A stretch of 61,652 nt of DNA from JBIOWF01 sp044868295 (GCA_044868295.1 JBIOWF010000171.1:1-61652); one strand, 5' to 3'. Shown: positions 1-8,653, counted from the stretch's first letter. Notes: generated by a model from the sequence alone, not told the origin. Translations and numbers: made by a program.

Positions 1-222
1 GGGGGGCGGATGGACGCGGCTGCTCTGGGACAGCTTCCTGCACAGGTGCGGACGGGATTCCTGGAGTCGATGGCGGGCGCCATCAGCGGGGTCTTCGGCT
101 GGGCGATCCTGTTCGCGGTGTTCATACCGTTGCTGGCGGTGTTCCTCAAGGAGGTGCCGCTCCGCGGTGCCACGCCCGGCCAGGCCGACGACCCCGCCCC
201 CGTCCCCGCAGCGCTGGACTGA
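1..222 (+). CDS. MFS drug/multidrug exporter, C-terminal end (partial)
   Basis: This is the end of a membrane transporter whose start lies left of the window. The visible 70 or so residues contain one clear hydrophobic helix (GVFGWAILFAVFIPLLAVFL) followed by a short hydrophilic tail. That is how many 14-helix DHA2-type (EmrB/QacA) major facilitator exporters end. The frame is open from base 1. A strong hairpin follows about 85 bp after the stop. Family assignment rests on the tail alone, so the substrate cannot be told. Confidence 0.6.
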   Translation, partial: GGRMDAAALGQLPAQVRTGFLESMAGAISGVFGWAILFAVFIPLLAVFLKEVPLRGATPGQADDPAPVPAALD

Positions 223-307
223 ACCCCGCGCAGCCGATCCGACCAACCCGCGACGAGCCGGGCGGGCACCCTCTCCGCCCGGCCCGTCGACTCCGAAAGA
301 GGTTCCC

Positions 308-347
308 GTACGGCTCGCGTCCTCCACACCAGGAGCGCGAGCCGTAC
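308..347. terminator. Large inverted repeat, likely transcription terminator
   Basis: GTACGGCTCGCG at 308-319 is exactly repeated in inverse at 336-347, with a further TCCT/AGGA pairing inside. A short T-rich stretch follows. It lies between the convergent ends of the MFS gene and gnd, so it probably terminates the MFS transcript. The rest of 223-567 holds no gene I can recognise. Confidence 0.7.
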
Positions 348-475
348 AGGCGTTTAGGTCGGGTTTTATGAATCAAGCCCTGCTACGCGACGCCCAGATC
401 GGCGCCTCGCCGCGTTGTCGCCCCACCCACGAAAAGTCTTCGCAGGCTCAGAGTTTCCGCGGGGCCCGGGATGTC

Positions 476-498
476 GCCCGTAGAACACCGCTACGGGC
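476..498. terminator. Hairpin downstream of gnd
   Basis: GCCCGTAG and CTACGGGC form a perfect 8-bp stem with a 7-base loop. It lies about 70 bp past the stop of gnd on the minus strand. No U-tract is obvious, so terminator function is inferred from position and stem strength. Confidence 0.5.
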
Positions 499-567
499 TC
501 CTCCGCCGCCTTGCGATGCACCAATCTGGATCGCCGCTCGCGACGGGCAGCATTTATCAAACCCTCC

Positions 568-2001
568 CTAAGCGGGCCTCTCGGCGCGGTCGCCGGACCA
601 GTCGGTGTGGAAGGTGCCCTCGCGGTCCACGCGCTGGTACGTGTGGGCGCCGAAGAAGTCACGCAGGCCCTGGATCAGCGCCGCCGGGAGCCGATCCCTG
701 CGCAGGGCGTCGTAGTAGGCGAGCGCGGAGGAGAACCCCGGCGTCGGGACGCCGATGGTCGCCGCGGTGGCCACGACCCGGCGCCAGGAGTCCTGGGCGT
801 CGGCGAGGGCCTTCGCGAACGTGGGGTCGATCAGCAGGGTCGGCAGGGCGGGGTCGGCGTCATAGGCCGACCGGATCCGGTCGAGGAAGCGCGCCCGGAT
901 GATGCAGCCGCCGCGCCAGATCGTGGCCATCGCCCCACGGTCGATGTTCCAGCCGTATTCGCCGCTCGCCGCGGCGATCTGGTCGAAACCCTGCGCGTAC
1001 GCCACGATCTTGGAAGCGTACAGGGCGTGCCGTACGTCCTCGACGAGCTCCGCCCGGGTGGCGGCGGTCAGCGGACCGGCGAGCGGGCGGGCGGCGGCGC
1101 GCTGGTCGGGGTGGCCGGAGAGGGCCCGGGCGAACACCGCCTCCGCGATGCCGGTCACCGGGACGCCCAGTTCGAGCGCGCTCTGTACGGTCCAGCGGCC
1201 GGTCCCCTTCTGCTCCGCGCGGTCGACGACGACATCGACGAACGGCCTGCCCGTGGCGGCGTCGACGTGGCCCAGCACCTCGGCGGTGATCTCGATGAGG
1301 TACGACTCCAGATCGCCCCGGTTCCACTCGCGGAAGACCTCCGCCAGCTCGGCCGGGCTGAGCCCGAGAGCCTGCCTGAGCAGGTCGTAGGCCTCCGCGA
1401 TGAGCTGCATGTCGGCGTATTCGATGCCGTTGTGCACCATCTTCACGAAGTGGCCCGCGCCGTCCGGCCCGACGTGCACGCAGCAGGGCGTGCCGCCGAC
1501 CTTCGCGGAGATGTCCTCCAGCAGCGGCCCCAGTGACGCGTACGCCTCGGGGGAGCCGCCCGGCATGATGCTCGGGCCGTTGAGCGCGCCCTCCTCGCCG
1601 CCGGAGATACCGGTCCCGACGAAGTGGATGCCGCGTTCCCTGAGGGCCGCCTCCCTGCGGCGGGTGTCCTCGAAGTGGGCGTTGCCGCCGTCCACGATCA
1701 TGTCGCCCGGTTCCATGTGGGCGGCGAGCTCCTCGATCACCGCGTCGGTGGACGCGCCCGCCTTGACCATGATGATCGCCTTGCGGGGCCGCCGGAGCGA
1801 GGAGACGAACTCCTCGATGGAGGACGACGGGAGGAAGGCCCCCTCGTTGAGATGCTCCTCCATGAACTGCTTGATGCGGCTCTCGGTGCGGTTGTGGACT
1901 GCGACCACGTGGCCGTGATGGGCGAAGTTCCTGGCCAGATTGCGACCCATGGTCGCCAGCCCGGTCACTCCGACGTCTGCGCCGTCATGCGATGCGTTCA
2001 T
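568..2001 (-). CDS. gnd: 6-phosphogluconate dehydrogenase, decarboxylating (Gnd)
   Basis: Cytoplasmic oxidative pentose-phosphate enzyme. It converts 6-phosphogluconate to ribulose 5-phosphate and CO2 with reduction of NADP+. At 477 residues it matches the long (about 470) Gnd class. An N-terminal Rossmann segment has GLATMGRNLARN, followed by HNRTES. The family signatures IVDGGNAHFEDT, GISGGEEGALNGPS and the active-site segment HFVKMVHNGIEYADMQ are all present, including the catalytic Lys and His-Asn. The chosen ATG gives MNASHDG just before the Rossmann fold; an upstream in-frame extension looks non-homologous. It is divergent from the NrtR-type gene. Confidence 0.95.
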   Translation of the reverse strand: MNASHDGADVGVTGLATMGRNLARNFAHHGHVVAVHNRTESRIKQFMEEHLNEGAFLPSSSIEEFVSSLRRPRKAIIMVKAGASTDAVIEELAAHMEPGDMIVDGGNAHFEDTRRREAALRERGIHFVGTGISGGEEGALNGPSIMPGGSPEAYASLGPLLEDISAKVGGTPCCVHVGPDGAGHFVKMVHNGIEYADMQLIAEAYDLLRQALGLSPAELAEVFREWNRGDLESYLIEITAEVLGHVDAATGRPFVDVVVDRAEQKGTGRWTVQSALELGVPVTGIAEAVFARALSGHPDQRAAARPLAGPLTAATRAELVEDVRHALYASKIVAYAQGFDQIAAASGEYGWNIDRGAMATIWRGGCIIRARFLDRIRSAYDADPALPTLLIDPTFAKALADAQDSWRRVVATAATIGVPTPGFSSALAYYDALRRDRLPAALIQGLRDFFGAHTYQRVDREGTFHTDWSGDRAERPA

Positions 2002-2094
2002 GTGTCCAGTAATATCCCGTCTGCGTGATCGAATTCTCCCCAGGGCTGCGGGCAAATATCGAGCTTGCGATGCGGTGGATCACGTCCTATGTTT

Positions 2095-2132
2095 ATCTCA
2101 GATCGAGAAAGACTCAATCTGAGAAAGACTGA
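2095..2132. promoter_or_regulatory. Repeat-rich operator before the NrtR-type gene
   Basis: CTCAGAT (2097-2103) and ATCTGAG (2117-2123) are inverted. GAGAAAGACT occurs twice as a direct repeat (2105-2114 and 2121-2130), 16 bp apart. The array ends 1 bp before the start codon of the NUDIX regulator and lies in the divergent gap with gnd. NrtR-type proteins commonly bind palindromes near their own promoter, so autoregulation is inferred. Confidence 0.5.
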
Positions 2133-2133
2133 G

Positions 2134-2871
2134 ATGAGCGAACCGGACTTCCCTTACGACCCCTGGGCGTTCGAGCCGATGGCGGTCACGGCCGACGTCG
2201 TCGCACTGACCATCCGCGACGGCCGGCTCCACGTCCTGCTCGTACGGCGCGGCGAACCGCCGTACAAGGACGCGTGGGCGCTGCCCGGCGGCTTCGTGCG
2301 CGAGGCCGACCTCCACGAGGCCGCCGCCCGGGAGCTCGCGGAGGAGACCGGCCTTGACCCCGCCGACCTCGGCCGGGTGCACCTGGAGCAGCTCGGCACC
2401 TACGGCAGCCCGGGGCGGGATCCGCGCATGCGTGTGGTCACGGTCGCCTACCTCGCCTTCGCGCCGTGGCTGCCCGACCCCCGGGCCGGGACCGACGCGG
2501 CCGACGCCGCGTGGACGCCGCTCACCTCGACGCCCGAGCTGGCGTTCGACCACGCCGAGATCCTCGACGACGGCCTGGAACGGGCCAGGTCGAAGCTGGA
2601 GTACACCCCGCTGGCGACCTCGTTCGTGGGCGAGGAGTTCACCATCTCCGAGCTTCGCGCCGTCTACGAGGTGGTGTGGAGCGAGCAGCTGCACGCCGGG
2701 AACTTCCACCGCAAGGTCCTGTCCGTACCCGGGCTCGTCGAGAGCACCGGCGCGACCACCGAGCGCGGGGGACCACGTGGAGGCCCCCGCGCCCGGCTCT
2801 ACCGCAAGGGCGACGCCCAACTCCTCCACCCCGCACTCCTTCGCCCCTCACGCGAGGAACAGATCAGATAG
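2134..2871 (+). CDS. NUDIX domain protein with winged-helix C-terminus (NrtR-type regulator)
   Basis: A 245-residue protein with an N-terminal NUDIX hydrolase fold (residues about 20-150) and a C-terminal winged-helix DNA-binding part. The NUDIX box region is PGGFVREADLHEAAARELAE then ETGL, close to the GX5EX7REUXEEXGU pattern. The C-terminal half carries FTISELRAVYEVV, NFHRKVL and RARLYRKGDAQLL, typical of the NrtR family that senses nucleotide-sugar or NAD-related metabolites. Start chosen at MSEPDFP, directly after the repeat array. The decayed PurA-like gene begins 11 bp after its stop, suggesting a former operon. Ligand unknown. Confidence 0.8.
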   Translation: MSEPDFPYDPWAFEPMAVTADVVALTIRDGRLHVLLVRRGEPPYKDAWALPGGFVREADLHEAAARELAEETGLDPADLGRVHLEQLGTYGSPGRDPRMRVVTVAYLAFAPWLPDPRAGTDAADAAWTPLTSTPELAFDHAEILDDGLERARSKLEYTPLATSFVGEEFTISELRAVYEVVWSEQLHAGNFHRKVLSVPGLVESTGATTERGGPRGGPRARLYRKGDAQLLHPALLRPSREEQIR

Positions 2872-2882
2872 GAGAACCGACC

Positions 2883-3450
2883 ATGGGCAGTGGACGCTGG
2901 TCCACCGATTCCTATGAGGCCGAGTGCGGTCCGTGCCGTGGTGCGCTTCAACGGGGGCGCGCAAGCAGGGCACAACGTGGTCACCCCCGAGGGCCGGCAC
3001 CACACGTTCGCCCAGTTCGGGTCGGGGACGTTCTGGGGCGTCCCCACCTTCCTCTCTCGCTTCGTGATCGTCGACCCCCTCGCCCTGGCCGAGGAGGCCG
3101 CGCACCTGGCGTCCATCGGAGTGCCTGATCCGCTCGGTCTGCTCACCGTGGACGCCGACGCGCTGGTGGCCACGCCGTACCATCGGGCGGCCAACCGGGC
3201 GCGGGAGCGTGCAGGCGGCGGGCCACTCGTCTTCGAAGGAGCCCAGGGCGTGTTGCCGGACGAGTCCTTCGGATTCCATCCCTACATGACGCGGTCCACG
3301 ACGACGTTCGCCAACGCACTGGCCCTCAAGGGCGACGCCTACCGTCTTGGCGTGCTGCGCACGTACACGACCAGGCACGGTGCCGGCCCGATGGTCACCG
3401 AGGACCCGCGTCCGGACGACATGCCCGGAACCTCGATCACGGCGGTCGCC
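2883..3450 (+). pseudogene. Chimeric remnant: short hypothetical N-terminus joined to PurA-like fragment
   Basis: A good ribosome site (AGGAGA) leads to an ATG at 2883 giving MGSGRWSTDSYEAE, but that frame soon loses homology. From about 2935, in another frame, the sequence encodes VVRFNGGAQAGHNVV, then FEGAQGV and YTTRHGAGPM. These are hallmarks of adenylosuccinate-synthetase-like proteins (normal PurA: VRFQGG-NAGHTVV, FEGAQG, YTTRVGAGPF). The N-terminal GDEGKG-type loop is absent. The join around residue 110 (RARERAGGGPLVFEGAQG) skips the large middle of the protein. The reading then runs into the back of the next gene. I read it as two deletions plus a frameshift; it cannot be functional PurA. 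Confidence 0.7.
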
Positions 3451-3453
3451 GGG

Positions 3454-4497
3454 TCAGGTGCGGAGGCGGAGGGCCTCGGCCGCGACGGCGTGGCGCAGGC
3501 CGCGGATTCCGTCACGCCCCCGGGTCGGGTGGACGCTGTTGGTGAGCAGCACGACCGTCAACCGGCGCTCGGGGTCGACGACCAGAGAGGTGCCGGTGAA
3601 TCCGGAATGGCCGAAGGCGTCGGCCAGTGGTCCGACGATGGCCGGGTCGCCGATCCGGACGCCGAGCCCGTGCCGGAAGTTCGCGCCGGTCACGGCGTGG
3701 TCGCGGGCCATCTCCGCTGTCACGTGCGGGGAGACGATCCCCGCGCCGCCGGTGCGGAGCATCTCGCCGAAGCACAGCAGATCCGAGGCGGTGGAGAAGA
3801 GCCCGGCGTGCCCGGCGACGCCGCCGAGCGCGTAGGAGGTCTCGTCGTGCACCTCGCCCCGGACACACGCGTCCGTGGCCCGTTCCGGCATGTACTCGGT
3901 CGCGACGGCGCGTGGGAGAAGGTCCCGGCCCGGCCGGTAGGTGGTGTCCTGCAGGCCGAGGGGAGTGGTGATCCGCTCCCGGACCAGCACGTCGAGTGAA
4001 TCCCCGGCGGCGATCTCGGCGATCCGGCCCACTGTGATCATGCCGACGTCGGAGTAGACGTAGTCCGTCCCCACCGGACGCTCGGACGGGGTGGACAGGA
4101 TCGCGTCCCAGCGGGCCGTTCCCGGTGGCTCCGCCTCGACCCGGTGGCACGGCGGCAGGCCCGCCGTATGGGTCAGCAGATGCCGGAGCGTGATCTCCGG
4201 CCGGTGGCCGTAGTGCTCGGGCAACCAGGTCGCGACCGGTTCGTCCAGATGGAGGAGCTTCTCCTCGACCAGGGACAGCACCACGACCGTGGTGAACAGC
4301 TTGCTGACCGAGGCGAGGTCGAAGACGGCGTCCAGTCCGGCGGCGGGCGGGTCCGCCAGCAGCGTGCCGGACGCGTCGGCGAACCGTACGGCCTGGCCGG
4401 CCGCCGACGTGGAGACCGGGAACCCGTCCACGGCGATCATCGCGACCGCGGCGGAGGCGACATCCGGCACGGCCGCCCGAAGGAGACGATCAAGCAT
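3454..4497 (-). CDS. Beta-lactamase-fold serine hydrolase, AmiE-like MurNAc-L-alanine amidase
   Basis: Serine hydrolase of the class C beta-lactamase/PBP fold, 347 residues, no signal peptide, so cytoplasmic. The SxxK motif is S63-V-S-K66, the YxN-like motif is Y148-S-D150, and HSG at 297-299 replaces the KTG box. The segment GGVAGHAGLFSTA (about 225-237) is typical of Bacillus AmiE (YbbE), which releases MurNAc from the stem peptide and sits with murQ and nagZ. Here it starts 3 bp after the murQ stop and ends the salvage operon. The amidase assignment follows from this motif and the neighbours. A general esterase or beta-lactamase-like activity is the alternative. Confidence 0.8.
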   Translation of the reverse strand: MLDRLLRAAVPDVASAAVAMIAVDGFPVSTSAAGQAVRFADASGTLLADPPAAGLDAVFDLASVSKLFTTVVVLSLVEEKLLHLDEPVATWLPEHYGHRPEITLRHLLTHTAGLPPCHRVEAEPPGTARWDAILSTPSERPVGTDYVYSDVGMITVGRIAEIAAGDSLDVLVRERITTPLGLQDTTYRPGRDLLPRAVATEYMPERATDACVRGEVHDETSYALGGVAGHAGLFSTASDLLCFGEMLRTGGAGIVSPHVTAEMARDHAVTGANFRHGLGVRIGDPAIVGPLADAFGHSGFTGTSLVVDPERRLTVVLLTNSVHPTRGRDGIRGLRHAVAAEALRLRT

Positions 4498-4500
4498 CCG

Positions 4501-5400
4501 TCACCGCCGCAGGGCGCTGTCCAGGCGGTCTCCGTGAGCCGTGAGCACCAGCCGGGCCTGATCGGCGTCCAGGCGACGCTCGATCATCACGACGGCCGTC
4601 TTCACCTCCAGGCCCGCGGCTTCCAGCGCTCGATGGGACGCGGAGATCTCGGCGCCGGTGATGTCGCTGACGATGCGAGCCGCCCGGTCGACGAGCTTGG
4701 TGTTGCTCGCCGCCACCTCGATCATGTAGTTCCCGAAGGTCCGACCGCATTTGATCATGGCGATGGTGGAGATCATGTTGAGCACGAGCTTCTGCGCGGT
4801 GCCGGCCTTCAGCCGCGTCGACCCGGTCACCACCTCAGGACCGACGATCACCTCGATCGCGTGGTCGGCGACGGCGGAGAGAGGCACATCGGTGTTGCAG
4901 CAGACGCCCACGGTCAGGGCGCCGAAGTGGCGCGCCTCCGCCAGCGCACCCAGCACGAACGGCGCCCGCCCGCTGGCGGAGATCCCCACCACCGCGTCGC
5001 CGGGGCCGATCCGATCCGCCTGAATGGCGGCGGCACCCGCCTCCGCGTCGTCCTCGGCACCTTCGACGGACCGCGTCAGCGCCTCGACCCCACCCGCGAT
5101 GATGCCCTGCACCAGCTCGGGATCGGTGCCGAACGTCGGCGGGCACTCCGAGGCGTCGAGCACGGCGAGGCGTCCCGAGGTGCCCGCGCCCACGTAGCGG
5201 AGGCGACCGCCGGCCTCGATCCGGGCGGCGATCGCGTCGATCGCGGCGGAAATCGCCGGGATCGCCCTGGCGACCGCCGTCGGCACCGCGGCGTCGGCCG
5301 TGTTCATGAGCCGGGCGAGGTCCTCCGTGGGCAGCCTGTCGATCTGGCTGTATCGCGGATCGCTCTGCTCTGTGGCCAGAGCGGCAAGTGAATGAGTCAT
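4501..5400 (-). CDS. murQ: N-acetylmuramic acid 6-phosphate etherase (MurQ)
   Basis: Cleaves the D-lactyl ether of MurNAc 6-phosphate to give GlcNAc 6-phosphate and D-lactate. The 299-residue length matches the family. It has the SIS-fold phosphosugar loop YVGAGTSGRLAVLDASE. Glu85 in SECPPTFGTD and Glu116 in EGAEDD are the two catalytic-type glutamates. Later GISASGRAPFVLGAL and GSTRLKAGTAQK are also conserved. The ATG at 5400 follows a clear GAGGAG site; a longer in-frame extension upstream is low-complexity and rejected. It is followed almost immediately by the AmiE-like amidase. A 242-bp spacer separates it from the GNAT gene, so it may have its own promoter. Confidence 0.95.
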   Translation of the reverse strand: MTHSLAALATEQSDPRYSQIDRLPTEDLARLMNTADAAVPTAVARAIPAISAAIDAIAARIEAGGRLRYVGAGTSGRLAVLDASECPPTFGTDPELVQGIIAGGVEALTRSVEGAEDDAEAGAAAIQADRIGPGDAVVGISASGRAPFVLGALAEARHFGALTVGVCCNTDVPLSAVADHAIEVIVGPEVVTGSTRLKAGTAQKLVLNMISTIAMIKCGRTFGNYMIEVAASNTKLVDRAARIVSDITGAEISASHRALEAAGLEVKTAVVMIERRLDADQARLVLTAHGDRLDSALRR

Positions 5401-5642
5401 GGCTCCTCGTACACATGTCTCGACGGTTCTGCGGTCGGAACTTCCGGGCGCAGGTCCGGGCGTTCCATACCCTGCGGTCCACGCCGGACCTCCAGGCCTG
5501 CGGTTGGGCCCCTGTGTCCCACTGTCCGGGCACTTCATGCCCTGGGTGGGTCGGCCCGCGGCCTTGTGTCCCCTTGCCCGGGGTCCGGTCCGTGGGTCCA
5601 GGTGCTGCTATCAGGTGTTCTGCCCGTTTGGGCGGCGATCGC
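5401..5642. other. Spacer between murQ and the GNAT gene
   Basis: A GC-rich 242-bp spacer without a supported gene. It holds the murQ ribosome site at its left end. Short repeats of the type GGTCCGG/CCGGACC occur but no convincing terminator or operator could be fixed. Confidence 0.3.
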
Positions 5643-6551
5643 TCAGGCCAGCGTGCGCCGGTAGAGCCAGAAGACGCGTTCGACCCGCGCGGCGGCCGCC
5701 CTGGAGTAGAAGCGCAGGGGTCCGACCCAGCTGATCTGGGCGCTCGGCAGGCCGGCTCCGGCCATCTCGGCGAGGCACCGGCGCAGCAGGACCCGGCCCA
5801 CGCCGAGCCCGCGGGCCGCCTCCGCCGTACCCATCGGGCCGAACCAGAGCGGCCGGGCGCCCCACGCGGCGAATCCGAGGATCTCGCCTTCGCGGGTGGC
5901 GTAGTGGCAGCCGGTGGCCTGGGACGCTTCCCACGCCCACGAGTCCTTCCACTGCCTCCGGACGAACTCGATCACCTCTGCCCGCTCCCCGGGAGGCGCC
6001 GAGCGGACAGTCACCCCGGCCGAGGCCAGGCGGGCGAGGTCGGCGTCCACGGAGAGATCCCCGGACAGGTCCGCCGTCATGTTCCAGGCGGCGTGGTAGC
6101 GCTCGTAGCCCAGGCGCTCGGCCAGGCAGACCGCCGGGGTGTAGCGCACGTCGATGCCGGGCCACGCGTAGCAGGGCGGGTTTCCGGCGAACCGAACCTC
6201 GGCGGCGCCCTCCGCCCGCAGCCATTCCTCCGCCGCTCCGACCAGCGCGCGGCCGATTCCCCGGCCCTGGGCCGAGGGATCCACCGCGAGCAGGTCCACG
6301 TGTCCGACTCCGCCGCCACCCGCAGTGAGATCGCGGGCACGGGTGCACATGGAGGCGAAGACCACCCCGTCCTGGTCCGGCGTCACCAGGGCGGTCCACC
6401 GGCGTCCTTCGGGCGGGGCGGACAGCCGCTCCACGAGCGACGGCGCCTCGCGGGAGTCGAGCGTGAGCGCGGCACTGGCCAGCTCACCAACACGGGCCAA
6501 CTCGGCGACCCGGGTCCGCGAACCGGCCGGAAGGCTGTGGATGTCGATCAC
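5643..6551 (-). CDS. Tandem GNAT-family N-acetyltransferase in salvage operon
   Basis: A 302-residue protein with two GNAT folds. The first (about 30-155) has an acetyl-CoA loop in VDLLAVDPSAQGRGIGRALV. The second (about 190-300) has ARGLGVGRVLLRRCL. Both loops look intact. It overlaps the upstream ATPase gene by ATGA, so it is translationally coupled to the importer. The acetyl acceptor is unknown. Given the context it may be an amino sugar, an amino acid or a stem-peptide amine released during muropeptide breakdown; that is inference only. Confidence 0.7.
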   Translation of the reverse strand: MIDIHSLPAGSRTRVAELARVGELASAALTLDSREAPSLVERLSAPPEGRRWTALVTPDQDGVVFASMCTRARDLTAGGGGVGHVDLLAVDPSAQGRGIGRALVGAAEEWLRAEGAAEVRFAGNPPCYAWPGIDVRYTPAVCLAERLGYERYHAAWNMTADLSGDLSVDADLARLASAGVTVRSAPPGERAEVIEFVRRQWKDSWAWEASQATGCHYATREGEILGFAAWGARPLWFGPMGTAEAARGLGVGRVLLRRCLAEMAGAGLPSAQISWVGPLRFYSRAAAARVERVFWLYRRTLA

Positions 6552-7555
6552 GCGCTGGCCGCCATGGGGATCACGCTACGCCGCCGCGGGTGGAAGCACG
6601 CGTGTTCCTGCGGTGTGTTGTCGCCGTTGCCGAGAACGGGCCGATCGGTGCGGCACTCCTCGGTGCTGAACGGGCAGCGGCGCGCGAACAGGCACCCCTC
6701 GTCGGCGTGCCGCTCGTCGAGCGCCGCGGTCGGCACGACCCGCTCGGCGCCCGGCCGTTCGAGCCCGTGCAGGACGGGGATCGCCGACAGCAGGGACTGC
6801 GTGTACGGATGCACCGGGCTGGAGATGACGGTCTCGGTGAGTCCGCGCTCCACGACCTGGCCCCGGTAGATCACATAGAGTTCGCCGTCGTCGCCGATGT
6901 ACCTGGCGGTGGCGATGTCGTGGGTGATGAACAGGATGCTCACGCCCAGCCGCTCGCGCAGGTCCTTCAGCAGGGCGAGGATGCCCAGCCGCATCGAGAC
7001 GTCGATCATGGAGACGGACTCGTCCGCCACCAGCATCTCGGGGTCCACCGACAGCGCCCGCGCGATGACCACGCGCTGCCGCATGCCACCCGACAGCTGG
7101 TGGGGGTAGCGGGGCAGCACGTAGCCGGGGTCGATGCCCACCAGGGCGAGCAACTCCTCCGCTCGCTGCTCGGTCCACGCCTTCGACCGGCCCGTCTGCC
7201 GCGCGCGCAGCGCGAGCGGCGCGTGCAGGGTCTGGTGAACGGTGCGGGTCGGGTTGAGCGCGGAGTACGGATCCTGGTGGATCAGCTGGATCTGGCGGAA
7301 ACGCGCCTGCCGCTGCCGGTGGCTCAGTGTCGACATCGGCGTGCCGTCGATGGTGATCTCGCCGGAGTCGTACGTTTCCAGGCCCGCGATGATCCGGCCG
7401 AGGGTCGTCTTGCCGCAGCCGGACTCGCCGATGAAGGAGGCCGCCCCGCCGGTCTTGATGGCGAAGTCCACCCCCCGCAGCGCGTGCACGTCACGGCCGC
7501 CGAGCACGTTTCCGCGCTGCTTGAACGTCTTGGTGATGCCGATGCCCAATATCAC
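6548..7555 (-). CDS. Oligopeptide-type ABC transporter ATPase (OppF/DppF-like)
   Basis: Second ATPase of the importer, 335 residues. Walker A is GESGCGKTT, the signature is LSGGMRQR and Walker B is MLVADES. The oligopeptide-specific C-terminal extension has a cysteine cluster (CLFARRCPFSTEEC) like those that bind an iron-sulfur centre in OppD/F-type subunits. The start is a GTG at 7555 preceded by GGAGGA and overlapping the previous stop as GTGA; longer in-frame starts lack a ribosome site. Paired with the next ATPase and two permeases, it should power uptake of peptide-bearing muropeptides. Confidence 0.85.
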   Translation of the reverse strand: MILGIGITKTFKQRGNVLGGRDVHALRGVDFAIKTGGAASFIGESGCGKTTLGRIIAGLETYDSGEITIDGTPMSTLSHRQRQARFRQIQLIHQDPYSALNPTRTVHQTLHAPLALRARQTGRSKAWTEQRAEELLALVGIDPGYVLPRYPHQLSGGMRQRVVIARALSVDPEMLVADESVSMIDVSMRLGILALLKDLRERLGVSILFITHDIATARYIGDDGELYVIYRGQVVERGLTETVISSPVHPYTQSLLSAIPVLHGLERPGAERVVPTAALDERHADEGCLFARRCPFSTEECRTDRPVLGNGDNTPQEHACFHPRRRSVIPMAASA

Positions 7556-8619
7556 GCGTATTCCTCCTGCCATGCCGGGGCCGCGACCGTGTGACACGCG
7601 ACGGTCCTCTTGTCGTGGACGACCGGAGACGGCTCGGCCGTCTCGCAGGCGTCCACCCGCTCCTTGTCGACCACAGGGCAGCGCTCGCGGAACACGCACC
7701 CGACGGCCGGGAGGGTGCCCAGTGTGGGCGGCCGTCCGGGCAGCGCCCGAGCCTCGGCGACATTGCCTGAAAGGCGAGGGATCGCCTGGATCAGGCCCTT
7801 TGTGTAGGGGTGGCTGGGTGCGCGGAGCACCTCTCTGGTGGGACCGTGCTCGACCACGCGCCCGCCGTACATCACGGCGAGGCGGTCGGTGACCTCCGCC
7901 GCGGCGCCGACGTCGTGGGTCACGAGGAGCGTGGTGAGCCCGCGCTCCCGGTGGACCTCACGGACGATCTGCAGGATCGTCGCCTGAGTGATCATGTCGA
8001 GCGCCGTCGTCGGCTCGTCGAGGATGACGAGCTGCGCGTTGAGCACGAGCGCGAACATGATGCCGACCCGCTGGCGCATCCCGCCCGAGAGCTCGTGCTG
8101 GTGGGAGTCGAGCACCCGCGCGCCGTCCATCCCCATCCGGCCGAGCAGCTCCCGCGCGTCGGCCACGAGCCCGCGCAGGTCCTGCACGTCGTGCGAGCGG
8201 CCCAGGTCGAGCAGCTGCTTGCCGACCGTCTTCAGCGGGTTGAGCGAGTTCTGCGCCGCCTGGAAGACGTAGCCGAGGCGGCGACCGCGGGCCCGGCGCA
8301 GCTCCTCGCCGCCGAGCCGTACGACGTCGCCGAGACCGTCGATCTCCACGCTGCCGCTCTTGATGCGCCCGGGCGGCTGGACCGCGTTGAGCAGGGACAG
8401 CGCGAGCGTGGACTTGCCGGAGCCGGACTCGCCGACGATCCCGGTGATGCTCCCCGGTTCGAGGGTGAGGCTCACGGCGGCGAGGGCGGGCAGCTCTCCG
8501 GCCGGGGTCTTGTAGACGACGGTGAGGTCGCGGACACGCACCCCAGGCGCCCCGTACGAAGCCGCGGCCTGTGCCCGGCCAGTGGCCCGCGCGGTGCCGT
8601 GACTTTGTGTTTTCCGCAC
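7552..8619 (-). CDS. Oligopeptide-type ABC transporter ATPase (OppD/DppD-like)
   Basis: First ATPase of the importer, about 355 residues. Walker A is GESGSGKST, the signature LSGGMRQR and Walker B LVILDEPTTALD. The C-terminal OppD-type cysteine motif reads VFRERCPVVDKERVDAC. The GTG at 8619 has a strong AGGAGGGG site 6 bp upstream; further upstream lies the TnpB-type scar, not coding sequence. It is separated from the permease genes by 229 bp because of that scar, which might affect subunit stoichiometry. Confidence 0.85.
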   Translation of the reverse strand: MRKTQSHGTARATGRAQAAASYGAPGVRVRDLTVVYKTPAGELPALAAVSLTLEPGSITGIVGESGSGKSTLALSLLNAVQPPGRIKSGSVEIDGLGDVVRLGGEELRRARGRRLGYVFQAAQNSLNPLKTVGKQLLDLGRSHDVQDLRGLVADARELLGRMGMDGARVLDSHQHELSGGMRQRVGIMFALVLNAQLVILDEPTTALDMITQATILQIVREVHRERGLTTLLVTHDVGAAAEVTDRLAVMYGGRVVEHGPTREVLRAPSHPYTKGLIQAIPRLSGNVAEARALPGRPPTLGTLPAVGCVFRERCPVVDKERVDACETAEPSPVVHDKRTVACHTVAAPAWQEEYA

Positions 8620-8653
8620 AGGAGACCCCTCCTTCTTGGTATGGTTCTGGTGT

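Noticed and set aside
366..567. A minus-strand frame downstream of gnd
   Set aside because: No ribosome site, no known fold, Arg-rich composition typical of non-coding GC-rich DNA; the hairpin explains part of the structure.
3454..3999. A plus-strand frame continuing from the PurA-like fragment across the amidase gene
   Set aside because: Beyond about 3450 it is only the back-strand shadow of the amidase, which has clear catalytic motifs on the minus strand.
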